Assembly (NCBI GenBank): GCA_032207245.1
Contig: CM063510.1
Span: 52,406,993-52,470,992 of the forward strand
Length of the DNA: 64,000 bases
Source of the DNA: Pardosa pseudoannulata
Taxonomy: Eukaryota; Arthropoda; Arachnida; Araneae; Lycosidae
Direction: 5' to 3'
Shown here in pieces: positions 13,096 to 25,441 of this stretch. Position 1 is the first letter of the stretch. Each line of letters begins with the position of its first letter. The notes beneath the pieces are model-generated. The model was given only the letters and a program-made list of their open reading frames with translations, had not been told where the DNA came from and did no database searches. Made by a program: the position numbers and the translations under genes.

Positions 13096-13723
13096 ATAAC
13101 ACTAGATTTACGGATGTTGATAATGTACCTATTTTTATTGACGTGAGCCAATTTGACTCATACAAGAAAATTGAAGTTTTTGGCTTAAAAAATAGTTCCA
13201 AATTAATTTAAAGAAAATGTTTATTATAAAAAAAATTCATAGAAAACATTTTTTACATATAAAACCTGTTTTTGAAACACATTTTCCGCAAAAATTTCTA
13301 TTACATTTAGCACAATGGCTTTTACATCTATTTCTTTTGCATGATTGTTGAACTTGACAATTCTTCCGTGCGTCAGTAGCATGGATTTCTGTCATTGTTC
13401 TCGACTTCTTCTCTATTTTTACTTTATGCTATACTTTATATTCTTTACACTGTATATTTACTTTATACTATATTTGTTACTATATTTATTTATTTTCATA
13501 TACATTCTATGAGTCAAATTGGCTCACAACAGTGTAAAAAGGTATACCACATTTAATAATGTGAAATGAAAGGGTCTGCGAGGAAGAGGAATGAAAGTTT
13601 ACATATATTTTATTACTGAACTAAAAACCAATGTATGTTTTTGAAAAGTGATATTAAAGTTATATATATAGTGATGAAACTTTTAATGAGTCAAATTGGC
13701 TTGGTCCTTAAATCTTATGTTAA
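13096..13723. mobile_element. piggyBac-type element relic, family E
   Basis: The element runs from a decayed ATAA (13096-13099) to TTAA (13720-13723). Terminal repeats are CACTAGATTTACGGATG on the left and CATAAGATTTAAGGACC on the right (reverse complement), about 12 of 17 matching. The start resembles piggyBac termini, which begin CCCTAGA in the type element. A motif close to ATGAGTCAAATTGGCT occurs three times: inverted near the left end (about 13144), in the middle (about 13508) and near the right end (about 13687). The interior still encodes a transposase C-terminus on the minus strand. Confidence 0.8.
13237..13430 (-). pseudogene. piggyBac transposase C-terminal zinc-finger remnant
   Basis: An open minus-strand frame of about 64 codons ends at a stop at 13237-13239. 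It has a basic linker (KKSRTM), then a cysteine-rich segment with the spacing C-x5-C-x4-C-x3-C-x2-C-x5-C-x2-C and a final CKKC pair, including CNRNFCGKC. Established knowledge: this is the cysteine-rich C-terminal domain that follows the DDD catalytic core in piggyBac transposases and binds the element ends. The catalytic core is missing from this 628-bp relic. The remaining frame is clean but too short to act alone, so I call it a remnant. An internally deleted element is the simplest origin. Confidence 0.8.
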
Positions 13724-14016
13724 CAACATTTGAATCACGCATATACTCCAAATCTCAATGAGTACATTTAAAAAAAAGTAATACACAAAAAAAATATTAA
13801 AAGTACAATCCTAATCAGAAATAGAACTATTGTCCGAATGCATTACACTCGCTTTAAATTTACTAAAAAAATCTGAATAAATAAATTAATGTCAGTATTT
13901 CTAGCTGTTATTTCTGATTTTTGCAAATATGATTTATTACAATGTTTTCTATCCACTATTTATTTTTATCTAATGCTAGTTTATCGTTGTAACAAAGAGT
14001 TACATTTGAACCAGCC

Positions 14017-14250
14017 AGAGCGAAACCAACCTAGAGGTGAAAGCGCAGTGACCCTCCTTCGACCCTATTGGTCAAGAGGGGTTGCTAACCGCGGAGTAGC
14101 CCGCTTCGGCCCAGCAACGCTCCCCAAAGAACTTTTTTTTTTAGATGATCTGCAGACCCCTTCGAGAGAGAGCTCAGAGGAAGAAGCTTGGAGCTTGGGA
14201 TCTTCAGAAAGAATTTCGAGCACCATTTTCTCCTAAGACGCCATTTTGAT
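14017..14250. other. GC-rich island, unclassified
   Basis: About 230 bp of much higher GC content in an AT-rich setting. It contains GGTTGCTAACCGCGG and purine-rich AGAGAGAGCTCAGAGG stretches. A plus-strand frame (13889-14236) is open through it but shows no recognisable domain and begins in ordinary AT-rich sequence. Possible explanations are a fragment of an LTR or other transposon, or an exon. I cannot choose between them. Confidence 0.35.
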
Positions 14251-15007
14251 ATATCTTCAACCTAGTGTGGTTCTTTTTGCATCATAGCCAAATACCATGT
14301 GACATAGCATATGCCAGTCACATCTTTATTAATATAATTAATATAATAAACAAATTCAGCAGAAAGAGTTAGTTTTATTTAAAATACCACTAGACTCACG
14401 GCCGGCCTTGACGCTATGTCGGCCTCTTCACCACAATCGTTAATTAATCTACTAGTAATTGTCATAACTTTTATATTTATTGCAGCTGAATTAATATTTT
14501 TGTTCCTTTTATTTGCAATCTCAGTAATATATGAGAATAGTTTAAAACTCCAGATACACGTACAAACTCTTTTTCTTCTAAATTTTCTGTTTCAGTATGA
14601 ATAAGTAAATCCTGGCTCTTAATCCTTGATAGCCTCTATCTTGATTTATTTTCAGCTGAATGTATGTCATTTTTAGCAGTATTAAATTAAAAGATTGGGT
14701 TTTTTTGCATATTCTATTTCGAATATTTCAGTGAAATTTGTTTTAATAGTTTCAAAAATGATTAATAATTTTTAAAATAAAAATATCGAATTTTTCAAAG
14801 TCCAAAGAATGATGTATTCCTTTAAATTGAAATTAAAATATAAATCGTAAAAATGGATTGCCGTTTTTCACTGGTTTATTTCGGACATCAAGTCTATTGT
14901 ATTTATATAAAATATAAACTGAAACTAGAATTTATATAACCATTCATCATTTTATTTTTGCTGTTATAGTTAAAGAAAGCATTCTTAGAATGTAAGTGCT
15001 AAACTAT
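14251..15007. other. AT-rich region, nothing recognised
   Basis: Apart from a short GC-rich patch at 14398-14430 (CACGGCCGGCCTTGACG), no feature can be supported. Confidence 0.45.
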
Positions 15008-15242
15008 ACTTTTTTTTCAATGGTGAAGAAAGTTTGAGAAATGAAGGTGATAGATATTCCGTGAAACATAAGATGAAAAACAGAGGTACACAGTTTTCAA
15101 AAATCGAAGAAAAAATGAATGTTTTTCTAGAAAGTAATCGATTACATGCGGTTTTTCTTAGGCGTCTGACAGTCTTCAGAACGTCAAATTTCTCACATGG
15201 GATAAAAAGATTTTTGGATGTGAGGAGTAAGAAAAAAATTAA
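15008..15242. repeat. Unclassified repeat family M, copy 2
   Basis: Partner of 12258-12510: TTTTTTTTCAATGGTGAAGAA, CGTGAAACA, GATGAAAAACAGAGGTACAC, AATCGAAGAAAAAATGAA, AAAGTAATCGATTACATG, AGGCGTCTGACAGTCTTC, GAACGTCA. Same orientation as copy 1. Confidence 0.7.
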
Positions 15243-15785
15243 TTAGCTTAAAACGGTAAAGGGAATACTTGGATAATTGCTAGTTAAATATATTTCTGCA
15301 TAAAAATATTTTTTATTAATTAATAAAAGTCTCTCAAAATATTTTGGATTCAAGCGTAAATTTCCGTTGTTATGCATAAATATTTGTTCAAATTGGAAGT
15401 GAATTAAGGGAAAATACATTTAAATGGCCTTCAATAGTAAAATTATTAAAAATAGATTATTTGGTATTATTTGGATTATTTATTATTATACAATCCTGAA
15501 TACGAGGAATTTTCTAAATTAATATAATATTTGAGTTTTGTTATAGAGATGTGGTATGCTTGTATAATACACATATCCCCAAACTCAAAACAAAAGGTTA
15601 ATATAATTTGAGTTAGAACAAAATATAACCCACAATTTCGTTATTATTCTCTTCTCAGATTATCACTTAATCATTCCATATTATTTACAAAATCTGATGT
15701 ATATGATCATCGTATGCACTAAATCAGTCTAATTTGGATTTATCATATTCTACAATTATCTTCGTTGTTTTTTGATTCGTGTATG
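15243..15785. other. AT-rich spacer, nothing recognised
   Basis: No supported feature. Confidence 0.5.
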
Positions 15786-16635
15786 CAAATATCATAACCA
15801 CGCATATTTCGGTATAAACATATAATTTAGTGTCAAAAAATAACTAAAAGTCATCCAATTTTATTGTAGAACAGTATGTCCAATCTGTAAAATGCATTGG
15901 GATTTTACCCATTAAAGTATTTTTTATACTGTGTTTACCTTAATTTTTTAAATTAAGAGAATTAAATACCATAACCTAGCATATTCCTGTAGAAACATAT
16001 TATTAAGTTTCAGAAAATAACTAAAAGTCATCCAATTTTATTGTAGAATAGTATGTCCAGTCTGAAAAATGCATTGGGATTTTACCCATTGAAGTATTTT
16101 TTATAATAGGATTACCTTAATTTTTTAGAATTAAGAGAATTAAATGCCATATCCCAGCATATTCATGTAGAAACATATAATTCAGTGTCAGAAAATAACT
16201 AAAAGTCATCCAGTTTTATTGTAGAACAGTATGTCCAATCTGTAAAATGCATTGGGATTTTACCCATTGGATTTTAATTTTATACTTGGATTACCTTAAT
16301 GTTTTTTAGAATTAAGAGAATTAAATAGCATAACCCATCATATTCATGTAGAAACATATAATTCAGTGTCAGAAAATAACTAAAAGTCATCCAGTTTTAT
16401 TGTAGAACAGTATGTCCAATCTGTAAAATGTATTGGGATTTTACCCATTGAAGTATTTTTTTATACTGGTATTACCTTAATCTTTTTTAGTATTAAGATA
16501 ATTAAATACCATAACCCAGCATATTCCTGTATAAACATATAATAATTCAGTTAGGAACTAATAAAATGCCTCCCACTTTTATCATACAACATAATGTCCA
16601 ATCTTAAAATGCATTGTGATTTTACATGAGTGAAA
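15786..16635 (+). repeat. Tandem array, ~180-bp monomer, nearly 5 copies
   Basis: The landmark ACAGTATGTC, or a close variant, recurs at 15871, 16048, 16226, 16407 and 16589, giving spacings of 177, 178, 181 and 182 bp. Each monomer carries ACTAAAAGTCATCCA, TTTTATTGTAGAA, AATGCATTGGGATTTTACCC and AATTAAGAGAATTAAAT blocks. The first four monomers are similar and the fifth is more diverged. The length is close to one nucleosome repeat, as in many satellite families. Confidence 0.93.
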
Positions 16636-17302
16636 ACTACTGCTAGCAAACGGAGATTATAATTTTTGTTTTAAATATTTCATCGATTAATATTCTGAAT
16701 ATCTCCCTCCCTCATGCAGTACATTGAACCTGATATTGCATTTTCTGCATCAAGAGACTTAGCAATAATAAATCTGTTCCGTGAATAAAAGCGACTTGTC
16801 TCAAGTGGATTTCCGAAATGATGTTAGAAGTCCATTGGCAAATAGAGAAGGACACTTGAAATTATTTTTAAATTAATTTTTGGTATCTGGTAATGCTACT
16901 AAACTGGAGCAGCGATCAACAGAAATTTTCCTGAAAAATGTCCGTTCAGGAATTATACATTTCAAAAATTCGCCTCTATCTACTATGTTTTGATAATTTA
17001 TATTTTATCTTTTAGTTTCTAGATGATATTTTTCCGTAGACAATATTTCTGATAATGCCCCTTGATTAAAAATCATGTCTTTTCTATTCAGAATATCATC
17101 CGTTCTATTGCGGATAATTTCTGCATTCAAATTACACACAAGTATTATACTGTGACGCAAAACCTGTATCCTAAACAGTAAGCATATAATAAATTATTGT
17201 AATTATATCATTTAATACATTATTAATGTTATTATCAATCCTGAAAATGTGAAGTTTATGTAAAATATTTGAAAATTTTACACATTATTAAATTACTGAT
17301 TA
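16636..17302. other. AT-rich region, nothing recognised
   Basis: No supported feature. Confidence 0.5.
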
Positions 17303-17823
17303 TTAACACATTATATGGGGAACACATACAATTTCTGACAATTGATACTTGAGCGCTAGTCAAGTACTAATACGGGTTAGTGTATCAACATGGTTTGTTG
17401 GAGGATACAAATATAACTGTATATACAGGAAAACGAAGCCGAATGTTCTTGTCTACTACATAGATTCTGGAAATGTTTAGACAAATAAAAACTAGTTTTT
17501 ACTACAGTCTAAGTGGAACCACAGACTGGGAAAAAATTAAAACTATATACTACTATTTCTATTTGATTTTTCATATTTACGATACTATTATAAATTTATC
17601 CACTAAAAAATATATTTTTTGTTTATAAAAATCTTATGGCTGTTATTTATATATTTCTATTTATATATTTGTTTATATATTTCAAAACAAAATACGGAAA
17701 GTTGGTTAAAAAATTAAATAACTTTGGATCTATTGAGATTTAACTAAATAACTAAATTTACGCGCAAAACGACCGCTCCCTGTACAATTTCACTGCGAAT
17801 TGTACCCGCACACAGTATGATAA
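17303..17823. mobile_element. TTAA-flanked MITE family F, copy 3
   Basis: Same orientation as copy 2. It starts with TTAACACATTATATGGGGAAC. The right end GTACCCGCACACAGTATGATAA is a decayed form of the terminal repeat and its TTAA. At 521 bp it is effectively full length. Confidence 0.83.
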
Positions 17824-18774
17824 GAATAAAATTCATAAAGATTAAGATATGTATGAACAGGAAAAATGGTTAATTTCATATAACTCTCTTTGGGTTACAG
17901 AAGACGAAATCGTTTTATAACAATCAGAAATGTTCAGTACATAACAAATATATAAAAGGAAAAATGATGAATTTTAAAAATCTATAAGTTCTGAAAACCC
18001 ATAAATACTTAATGTTAGACTTGTGGAACATAATATATTCACTACATATTTGCATCCAGTCTCACACCGCAACTTTTGCTATTTATAGTTGTATGATGCA
18101 CATACACCCAATTCTAATTTAGCATAAATGCCCAGAGCGGATAAGGTGTGTACCTCAAATCCAGGAAGTGGCGTCTAAACAAGCGTTATTTAGGAGAGAA
18201 TTCCAAATACATTCGGTAAACATATTCTAATAATAGTACTCCCCTGTGAGTATGGAACAGCAGTCTATTCAAGTAGCAGTATTTCCGAAATCAGAACAGA
18301 AATCTTGTTACATATGTTACAACAGAGTATTATTTGACATAGCTTTTGGGCCACAAATGGTCTCCTTAATTTTGAAATGTATTAGAAGCCTAAAATATTA
18401 AGACTTGCAACTAATTTTAACTAAGTTTTATCTTATAAAGTTTAACTTCTAATGTATTATTATAACTGCTTGCTAATTCATAAATGATTGCTGCTCTTCC
18501 TTTTATAAGGACCTTGTCTTTTTTCCCATGTAAAGAAAGTATAGAGAATAAATAATACAGAAGCAAATATGAAATATATATAATGTTTGAATAACGTTAG
18601 AGAGATTTGAGTAAAAACATTGAAATACTTTTAAATTATTTTAATATTAATTCAGTTACTAATTAAAGGGTCTAAGGATCCTTAAACCTTTACAATTTTT
18701 GATTTTTCAAAAAAATTATATACTATAGAATAAAATGCTCTACGCATTTTAAGAAACGACATAAAAATTCCACT
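17824..18774. other. AT-rich region, nothing recognised
   Basis: No supported feature. Confidence 0.45.
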
Positions 18775-20160
18775 TACTTTAAAAGTTCTCATTAAAAATA
18801 TAGATAAATAAATAAAAATTACGTAATAAATAAATAAATAAAAATAGGACATATTATATAAACCTGGTGCATTTTAAAAAAGTAAATTGTAATTTAAATA
18901 ATTGATTACACTAAGTTCACTTATTTTTATTTAAAAGCACTAACAGATATTCATGCAAAATATGTATGTAGTGCAATAAAATTACTATAAAATTGTTTTA
19001 AAATGCTCACCTAAAAAAACTAATTCTGATAATTAAAAAATGAAAATGTCTCGACTAACACCATTTGGGTTTTATGTGACAAATAATAGAAAAAAACATA
19101 CTTAATATGTGTTTTTTTTAAGTTCTCATTAAAAATATAGATAAATAAATAAAAATTATGTAATAAATAAATAAATAAAAATTATGCTTATCCTTAAAAC
19201 AGAGAGAAAAGTAGGACATATTATATAAACCTGGTGGATTTTAAAAAAGTAAATTATAATTAAAATAATTGATTACACTAAGTTTACTTATTTTTATCGA
19301 ATAGCACTAACAGATATTCTAGCAAAATATGTATGTAGTGTAATAAAATTACTATAAAATTGTTTTAAAATGCTCACCTAAAAAAACTAATTCTGTTAAT
19401 TAAAAAATGAAAATGTCTCGACTAACACCATTTGGCTTTTTATGTGAGAAATAATAGCAAAAAGATACTTAACATGTGTTACTTTAAAAGTTCTGATTGA
19501 AAATATAAATAAATAATTAAAAATTATGTAATAAATAAATAATTAAAAATTATGTAATAAATAAATAATTAAAAATTATGTAATAAATAAATAATTAAAA
19601 ATTATGTAATAAATAAATAATTAAAAATTATGTAATAAATAAATAAATAATTAAAAATTATGTAATAAATAAATAATTAAAAATTATGTAATAAATAAAT
19701 AATGAAAAATTGTGTAATAAATAAATAATTAAAAATTATGTAACAAATAAATAATTAAAAATTATGTAATAAATAAATAATTAAAAATTATGTAATAAAT
19801 AAATAATTAAAAATTATGTAATAAATAAATAATTAAAATTATGTAATAAATAAATAATTAAAAATTATGTAATAAATAAATAAAAATTATGCTTATCCTT
19901 AAAACAGATAGAAAAGGAGGACATTATATACACCTGGTTCACTTATTATTTATAAACAGTAACGGATATTCATGCAAAATATGTATACAATGAAATAAAA
20001 TTACTATAAAATTCTTTTAAAATTCTCACCTAAAAACACTATGATTTTGTTAATTAAAAAAAGAAAATTTCTAATGACTCGATTAACATCATTTGGATTT
20101 TATGTGAGAAATAAGAGCAAAAAGGTACTTAAAATGTGTAAGAATATATTTACATTATTA
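18775..20160 (+). repeat. Three-unit tandem repeat with internal minisatellite
   Basis: The block AAGTTCTCATTAAAAATATAG starts units at 18783 and 19120. A variant (AAGTTCTGATTGAAAATATA) starts the third at 19488. All units share TATATAAACCTGG (or a variant), a CAGATATTCATGCAAAATATG-like block, AAAATGCTCACCTAAAAA and GACTAACACCATTTGG. The first two units are about 340-370 bp. The third is about 670 bp because its AT-rich head expanded into the minisatellite annotated separately. Confidence 0.9.
19505..19880 (+). repeat. 26-bp minisatellite, ~14 copies
   Basis: Head-to-tail copies of a 26-bp unit of the form AATTAAAAATTATG plus TAATAAATAAAT. Most copies are identical, with rare changes (GTGTAATA, TAACAAAT, one 4-bp AATA insert). 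The seed unit is visible in single or double form in the first two units of the larger repeat. Confidence 0.95.
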
Positions 20161-20766
20161 AAATAGCACAAAAAGTACTTTTATTATTCAAGTATGTTTA
20201 AAAATAGCTATGTTTTGTTTACTCAATACTTCAAGTTGATTTTTCTCAGAATGGTAATTTTTCATGCTGCGTGCAAGATTTCTGAAAACTATTTAATATT
20301 TTTGCACAAACTTTTCAGAACTTCAGTATAATGATATATTTTGTAACTGAACTAAAATTATTGTTGAGAGTAATATTTTGGGTTTTAGGGAGGAAAGTAC
20401 ATGTCAAAATTATCCCAAAAAATGGTAAAATTATAAATATATTTAAAAATATAAAATTTGCTTAAACTTATAGTTTTTTTAATTAGATATAACTTTAAAA
20501 GTATGTACTTCCTTAAAAACTTAAAATTTTATGTGTACAAAGTATTTTTTGTAAATATGCGCTAAATTGAAAATAGTTTTTAAAAAGAGTTATAAATATA
20601 TATATTTAAAAGTTATTTTTTATTTTTTATAAGCATCTGAGGTTAGTTTATTAAAGAGATATTTAACATATTTTGACAAAAAATTATTCATTTTAGTGTG
20701 AAATTAAAAAGTTAAGGAAAATCAAAGAGTAGTAACATAACCGTGGAATTCGTATGTTTAGCATTC
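20161..20766. other. AT-rich region, nothing recognised
   Basis: No supported feature. Confidence 0.5.
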
Positions 20767-20942
20767 TTCAAACCCCTTAAAGGCTAGTTACTGGTTATTT
20801 AAATACAAATTTTAGATTTACAAATTAAAATTTTCGCATGTATCATTTCATAGACATACAAATGTATACAAATTTCATTCCCAATTTTTACTGTCAAGCA
20901 GCTGCATAATTCTACCTTTATCCTGCCTTTAAGGAGTTTCAA
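20767..20942. repeat. Short inverted-repeat element candidate
   Basis: 18-bp arms TTCAAACCCCTTAAAGGC (20767-20784) and the complement of TTGAAACTCCTTAAAGGC (20925-20942) match at 16 of 18 positions and enclose 140 bp. It could be a small MITE. No second copy and no clear target duplication were seen. Confidence 0.4.
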
Positions 20943-21214
20943 ATAAGTTTTTAAGCCGATTCTCACTCAATTGAGTAATATAGGAAGCATCATTAGAAAA
21001 AGATAGTAGAATCCAAGAAAGAGTAAAAATATTGAAATATGTAAGAGTTATGGAGATTACTGAATATTAATAAAAGAAATTTTACTCAAAGAAAATCACT
21101 GATATTTTGTATAAATATTCTGAAAAAAGTCTTTAGTTATTAATATGTATTAAAATAATTTGAGGTAGGCATCGCATGTCTTCCTTGCACTCGTATTTTA
21201 TTATACTTTATTTT

Positions 21215-21703
21215 GGGAAAAGTTAAGAATTGGGTTCCTCTTGGCTAATTTGGCGAAAGTATTGGCGATATTTACTAAAACACAAAAGTAATCCATCCAA
21301 ACATTGTATTTCTTGCTTTTTCTGAAGACTTTAATTAATGCACAGTGCTCCATCGTAATAGAATTATATACTCTTACTTAATTAAAGAAAACGACTTGAA
21401 AACCGGACATTTACATTTGTGGGCAATTAATCCCTTAACAGTTTACAAACACAATAGCTCCAAATTATTAGAAATCTGCCATAGTGAATCATTAATAGTT
21501 TGTTATATCTACTTTTTCTAAGCATTGCGCACTTTTAATTTATAAGAAAAGAGTTACACAAAGATAGATATAAGCAAATATCATATAAATTATAATATAG
21601 ACACAGATTGTTTGGAAAAAGTGAGATCAGGAGAAAATGTTAGGTGACCATACTTAACCATTATCGCCAAGTTGGCAGGGGAACCCAGTTCATTAGTCAA
21701 GCC
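21215..21703. mobile_element. MITE family K, copy 1
   Basis: Shares its whole length with the copy at 50825-51240. Terminal inverted repeats of about 28 bp contain TGGGTTCC and TTGGCGA at both ends. Flanks show a decayed direct repeat (CTTTATTTT on the left, CTTTATTGT on the right), consistent with the 9-bp duplication of copy 2. No coding region. The superfamily is undecided: 8-9 bp duplications suit hAT, Mutator-like or Merlin elements. Confidence 0.75.
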
Positions 21704-21712
21704 CTTTATTGT

Positions 21713-24128
21713 TTATTGTTTATTTTGTAGGATGTGATATTAGAATTATTATTTATACATTCAAGATTCCAAGTTAGTTTCGCTTCTCAAAGTAATGGTG
21801 TTGCCTGAATAAATCTCAAAGACTTCCATCTTCTGGTAATACAAAGCGATAATATTTTCATATTGTTTTTTCATTATTTAGGAATTTATCTACATAATAG
21901 ATTTTTCAAGGTTAGAATTCTTTCTTTTCACAGTACTGGGGAGAGATAAGCAGCATAAAAAATCTGTTCGCAGACCATGAAATTTATTATTATTAAGGAA
22001 CATCAAAAGCATTGGCACAACTGCATTACTGCGTCGATATCTGTTAAGTACATTGTTGTAGATTGTTAGAGTAAACGACTATTATTTTCAGATTTTTCGT
22101 TTCATAAATTGCAATCAAAAATAGGTTATAAAAGTGGATGTTATGAGAAACCAAATCAAAAAATTTGAGTATCTAACATGAGATTGTTTTTCAGTTATCC
22201 TCGAAAGTATTACTATTAGCTATATTAAGGTTTAATAAATAAAGATTGCATATTGGACTCAAAAGCAGAGGTGCATAACAAGTTAGCTAAAGCCATAATA
22301 TAAAAATACAAATTTTTACCGCAAATCATTTTTGCATTATATCAGACAAAGTTAACATACATTATACTGTAATGTCTCATTATAAGGACTGTAGATTGCA
22401 ATAAAATCGGAATGTACACATCTAGATATTTTAATAGTTACAAATACGAGTTATTAACCTTAATAGTTTTTGTGTTAGTAGTATGCGCATATACCCCAGC
22501 AAAACTTGTATATATTTTCTTCGGGAGTGTCAAAATTAATATTTATTGTTTCAGCATTAAAGATTCATCGTACACATAGTCAGACGTAATATTGAATCTT
22601 ATCAAATTTGATTCAAAAATGGTTAAAATGAATTTTGATTACAATCTAAACACCGCTATTTTTCAAGACTACAATAATTTATTTTAATTTACAAGAGGGA
22701 AAAAAAGATGTTGAAATATATTTTTTTTACAATTTGACTGTTGTCATTTGAAACAGATATGGTTTATCAAGAGAATAACTCTAATATTATCGACTTCATG
22801 ATATCATAACTAACATATTAGAAGGTTAAACAAATTATTCTGAAATTTAAAAAAAACCCAGATGTTTGATATAAGCAAACGATTTTTTAACAGGATCAAA
22901 ATTTAGTGAGGAAGCATATGTACGGCTTCTTATTCAAAGCATTAAGTAGTCGAATAAGGTATAGTTGGTTAAATATATATTACACCAACATGCAGTAGTC
23001 AGCTACACCTGAATTATTTGTTATTCAATTAAACGGTAATACATTTTTGTTCTTTATAACAGTAGCCACATGCAAGTAAATAAATAAAGACATTACCAAT
23101 AAAGACATATACATAAAAGAATTCTTGGAATTAACTAATGATTGTTACTGAATGAACCTGAAAGAGAAATTTCAGCAGTGACTTAACCAAAATGTTTTTG
23201 GGAAGGATCCATAATTCACAATACAAAGATCAGAACTTTCACTCACGTGAAAATTTCCTTAAATACACATACATATAAGTAATATTCATACGTCCATAAT
23301 TTTGCATGGATACATAAATGCATCATAAAACGGAACAAAAACTCTGTACGTAATTATGTCTTTAAAAAGTTTTCAACCAAATTGTGTCTTTTAATTTACA
23401 TTTTATGTCTTTTCCAAGTTTAAATTTGATAGGGAAATACTGGAATATAGTTAAATCACACTCTAGAATTTATAAGGCAAAATAAAAGTAATTTTATGAA
23501 AAACTAGGGAAAAAAATGTTCAGAAAGGAATAGTGACATTTTTCTTTTTACAAAATTATATAGCTTGTATTACAACAAAGTTAAAAAACCGAATGGCATA
23601 ATCAATTATATATAAACTAAAGTTTTATAATAGTAAATTAATTTTTCTAGTTTTTAACGACAGTTTGTTTAAATCTTTATCTGCATTTATAATCATGCTT
23701 TAAAGCATCTAAAGTAATGTCAATTTTTTCAAATTCTTGGGACCAGTATTATAAAAAAAAATATTTCTTTCTTTTGCAGTTTTGAAAATGATTTTTCAAA
23801 ACTTTTAAAAGTAAAAAATGTATGTCCAGTTTTTTAAGTTTTAAATGTCTTGCAATGCCGGAATTGAAAACATTATATACAGTCAATAGAGCCGGGTCTG
23901 TACCATCGTTTTCAACCACGTTTACTAAGTGCTCTGTTTTCAAACGCTGTTTTTCAACTCTAAAAACGCCCATCTGCCAATACCCCCATTTTACCCACCT
24001 GCTTATTGTTGCAAAAAAGTGGTAAAATCAAAGAAATTGTTTATAAGCTTTACGTTTTTATCCACACCAATATCGAGAAATATGCCGTTACAAAAAGGTT
24101 ATAAAAAATTTATGGACTTATAGAAAGA
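21713..24128. other. AT-rich region, nothing recognised
   Basis: About 2.4 kb with no recognised gene. Overlapping open frames near 23750-24120 on both strands have no recognisable domain and AT-driven composition. Confidence 0.45.
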
Positions 24129-24285
24129 TGGTTTGGTTAGATTTGGAGCCCTACGGTAAATTGATTTGCATAACATGGATAAATGAAATAGGGGCCTACT
24201 GATTAAAAGCGATTCCAGAAGGCTACGAACATTCACGCCAGCAGCAAGATTCAAAACCGTTAACTAATGTTCCGAAGATCTTCTC
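24129..24285 (-). repeat. tRNA-derived SINE, old diverged copy
   Basis: Reverse-oriented SINE: starts with GGTTTGG and GGAGCCCTACGGT, then GGGGCCTACTG and GGCTACGAACATTC. The tRNA-like head is badly eroded (AAGATTCAAAACC where the B box should be). Confidence 0.65.
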
Positions 24286-25441
24286 TATAACATTAGGTCA
24301 TCATTTAGCGATGAAAAGATGAACAAATGTCTGTTTAATGGTATGGTAAAACTTTCCAGTGATATGTGCTATTTAGAACAGCAGCAGGATATGTGACAGT
24401 ACAAAGAAACAATGTTTATAAATTGTATTAACTGAAATCTATAATATAAAACAGTTTACGGAGTTTTGTATGAAGCAATAAGAATTCTTACGTTATACCT
24501 ATTAGACCAGTAGTTGAGCTTACGGCAGTTATGGCCACCCATAAGTACCTAATGTCCCAATAAGATAACAGAAATGTTTAGTGGATCGCAATCCAAAAGT
24601 ATATAATATGTAAATGCATATTTGATTTTACACTTCAAAAGATCTATGTGAAAAGTTCATACAAGAAATGTTCAAAAGTTCCCATCTTAAAAGTTCTATA
24701 AAAGTATACAAAACTAATTTAAACCCCAAATTAAAGTGTTAGTAATAAATTACAGACGTCTTTTTCCTTATGCGTGCAATATTTCTTAAAATATGCAATA
24801 TTATTTCTATAAAAATGACACATGGGTTGTTCTAAAATTAGGAGGATGAGGAAATATGGATTAAACAGCACTTTAGCCAGTCCGAAAAATCCCATTTTTA
24901 ATATGTCACGAAAATCGATTGAGAAAGAATCTACGAGCGGATATTGGTAAAAACGATAATGCATAATTAGTTGTATCATAACGTTACTGGTTTTAATGGC
25001 ATTTATCACGAAAAGGTGACTCCTTCAATCTTGTCTTTTAAAAAATCATACGATGTAGCTGTGATAGTCATATAATTGATTTTAGAGGCGTTAAAAGTTT
25101 ATTAAATGTTTATGGCTTTCAAAAAGGTTTGACAGCAGACGTGTTTGAGGTGTAACTTATAACGTAGGCAAATTTTGAAATTCTTTCTTTCGGTCTCCTT
25201 TTCCAAAATATGAAGATTTTAATTAAGGTACAAAATACCTGACTGACGTGAAGTCAGGATAATCAAAATATATTAAACGAAGGACATTTATCACTGTAAG
25301 TAAAAAATATCTGTATACCTGAAATTATGTAATAACGTAAGAATTTTAAAAATGCATCCTAAAATGTTCCGGCAATAATGAGAATAATATGCATGGATTG
25401 TATTCTATTGTTAACTATAAATTCATTATGCATGTATGCTG
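24286..25441. other. AT-rich region, nothing recognised
   Basis: No supported feature. Confidence 0.45.

Noticed and set aside
15786..16635. CRISPR-like repeat array
   Set aside because: Units of about 180 bp repeat along their whole length with no unique spacers. This is a tandem repeat in a eukaryotic genome.
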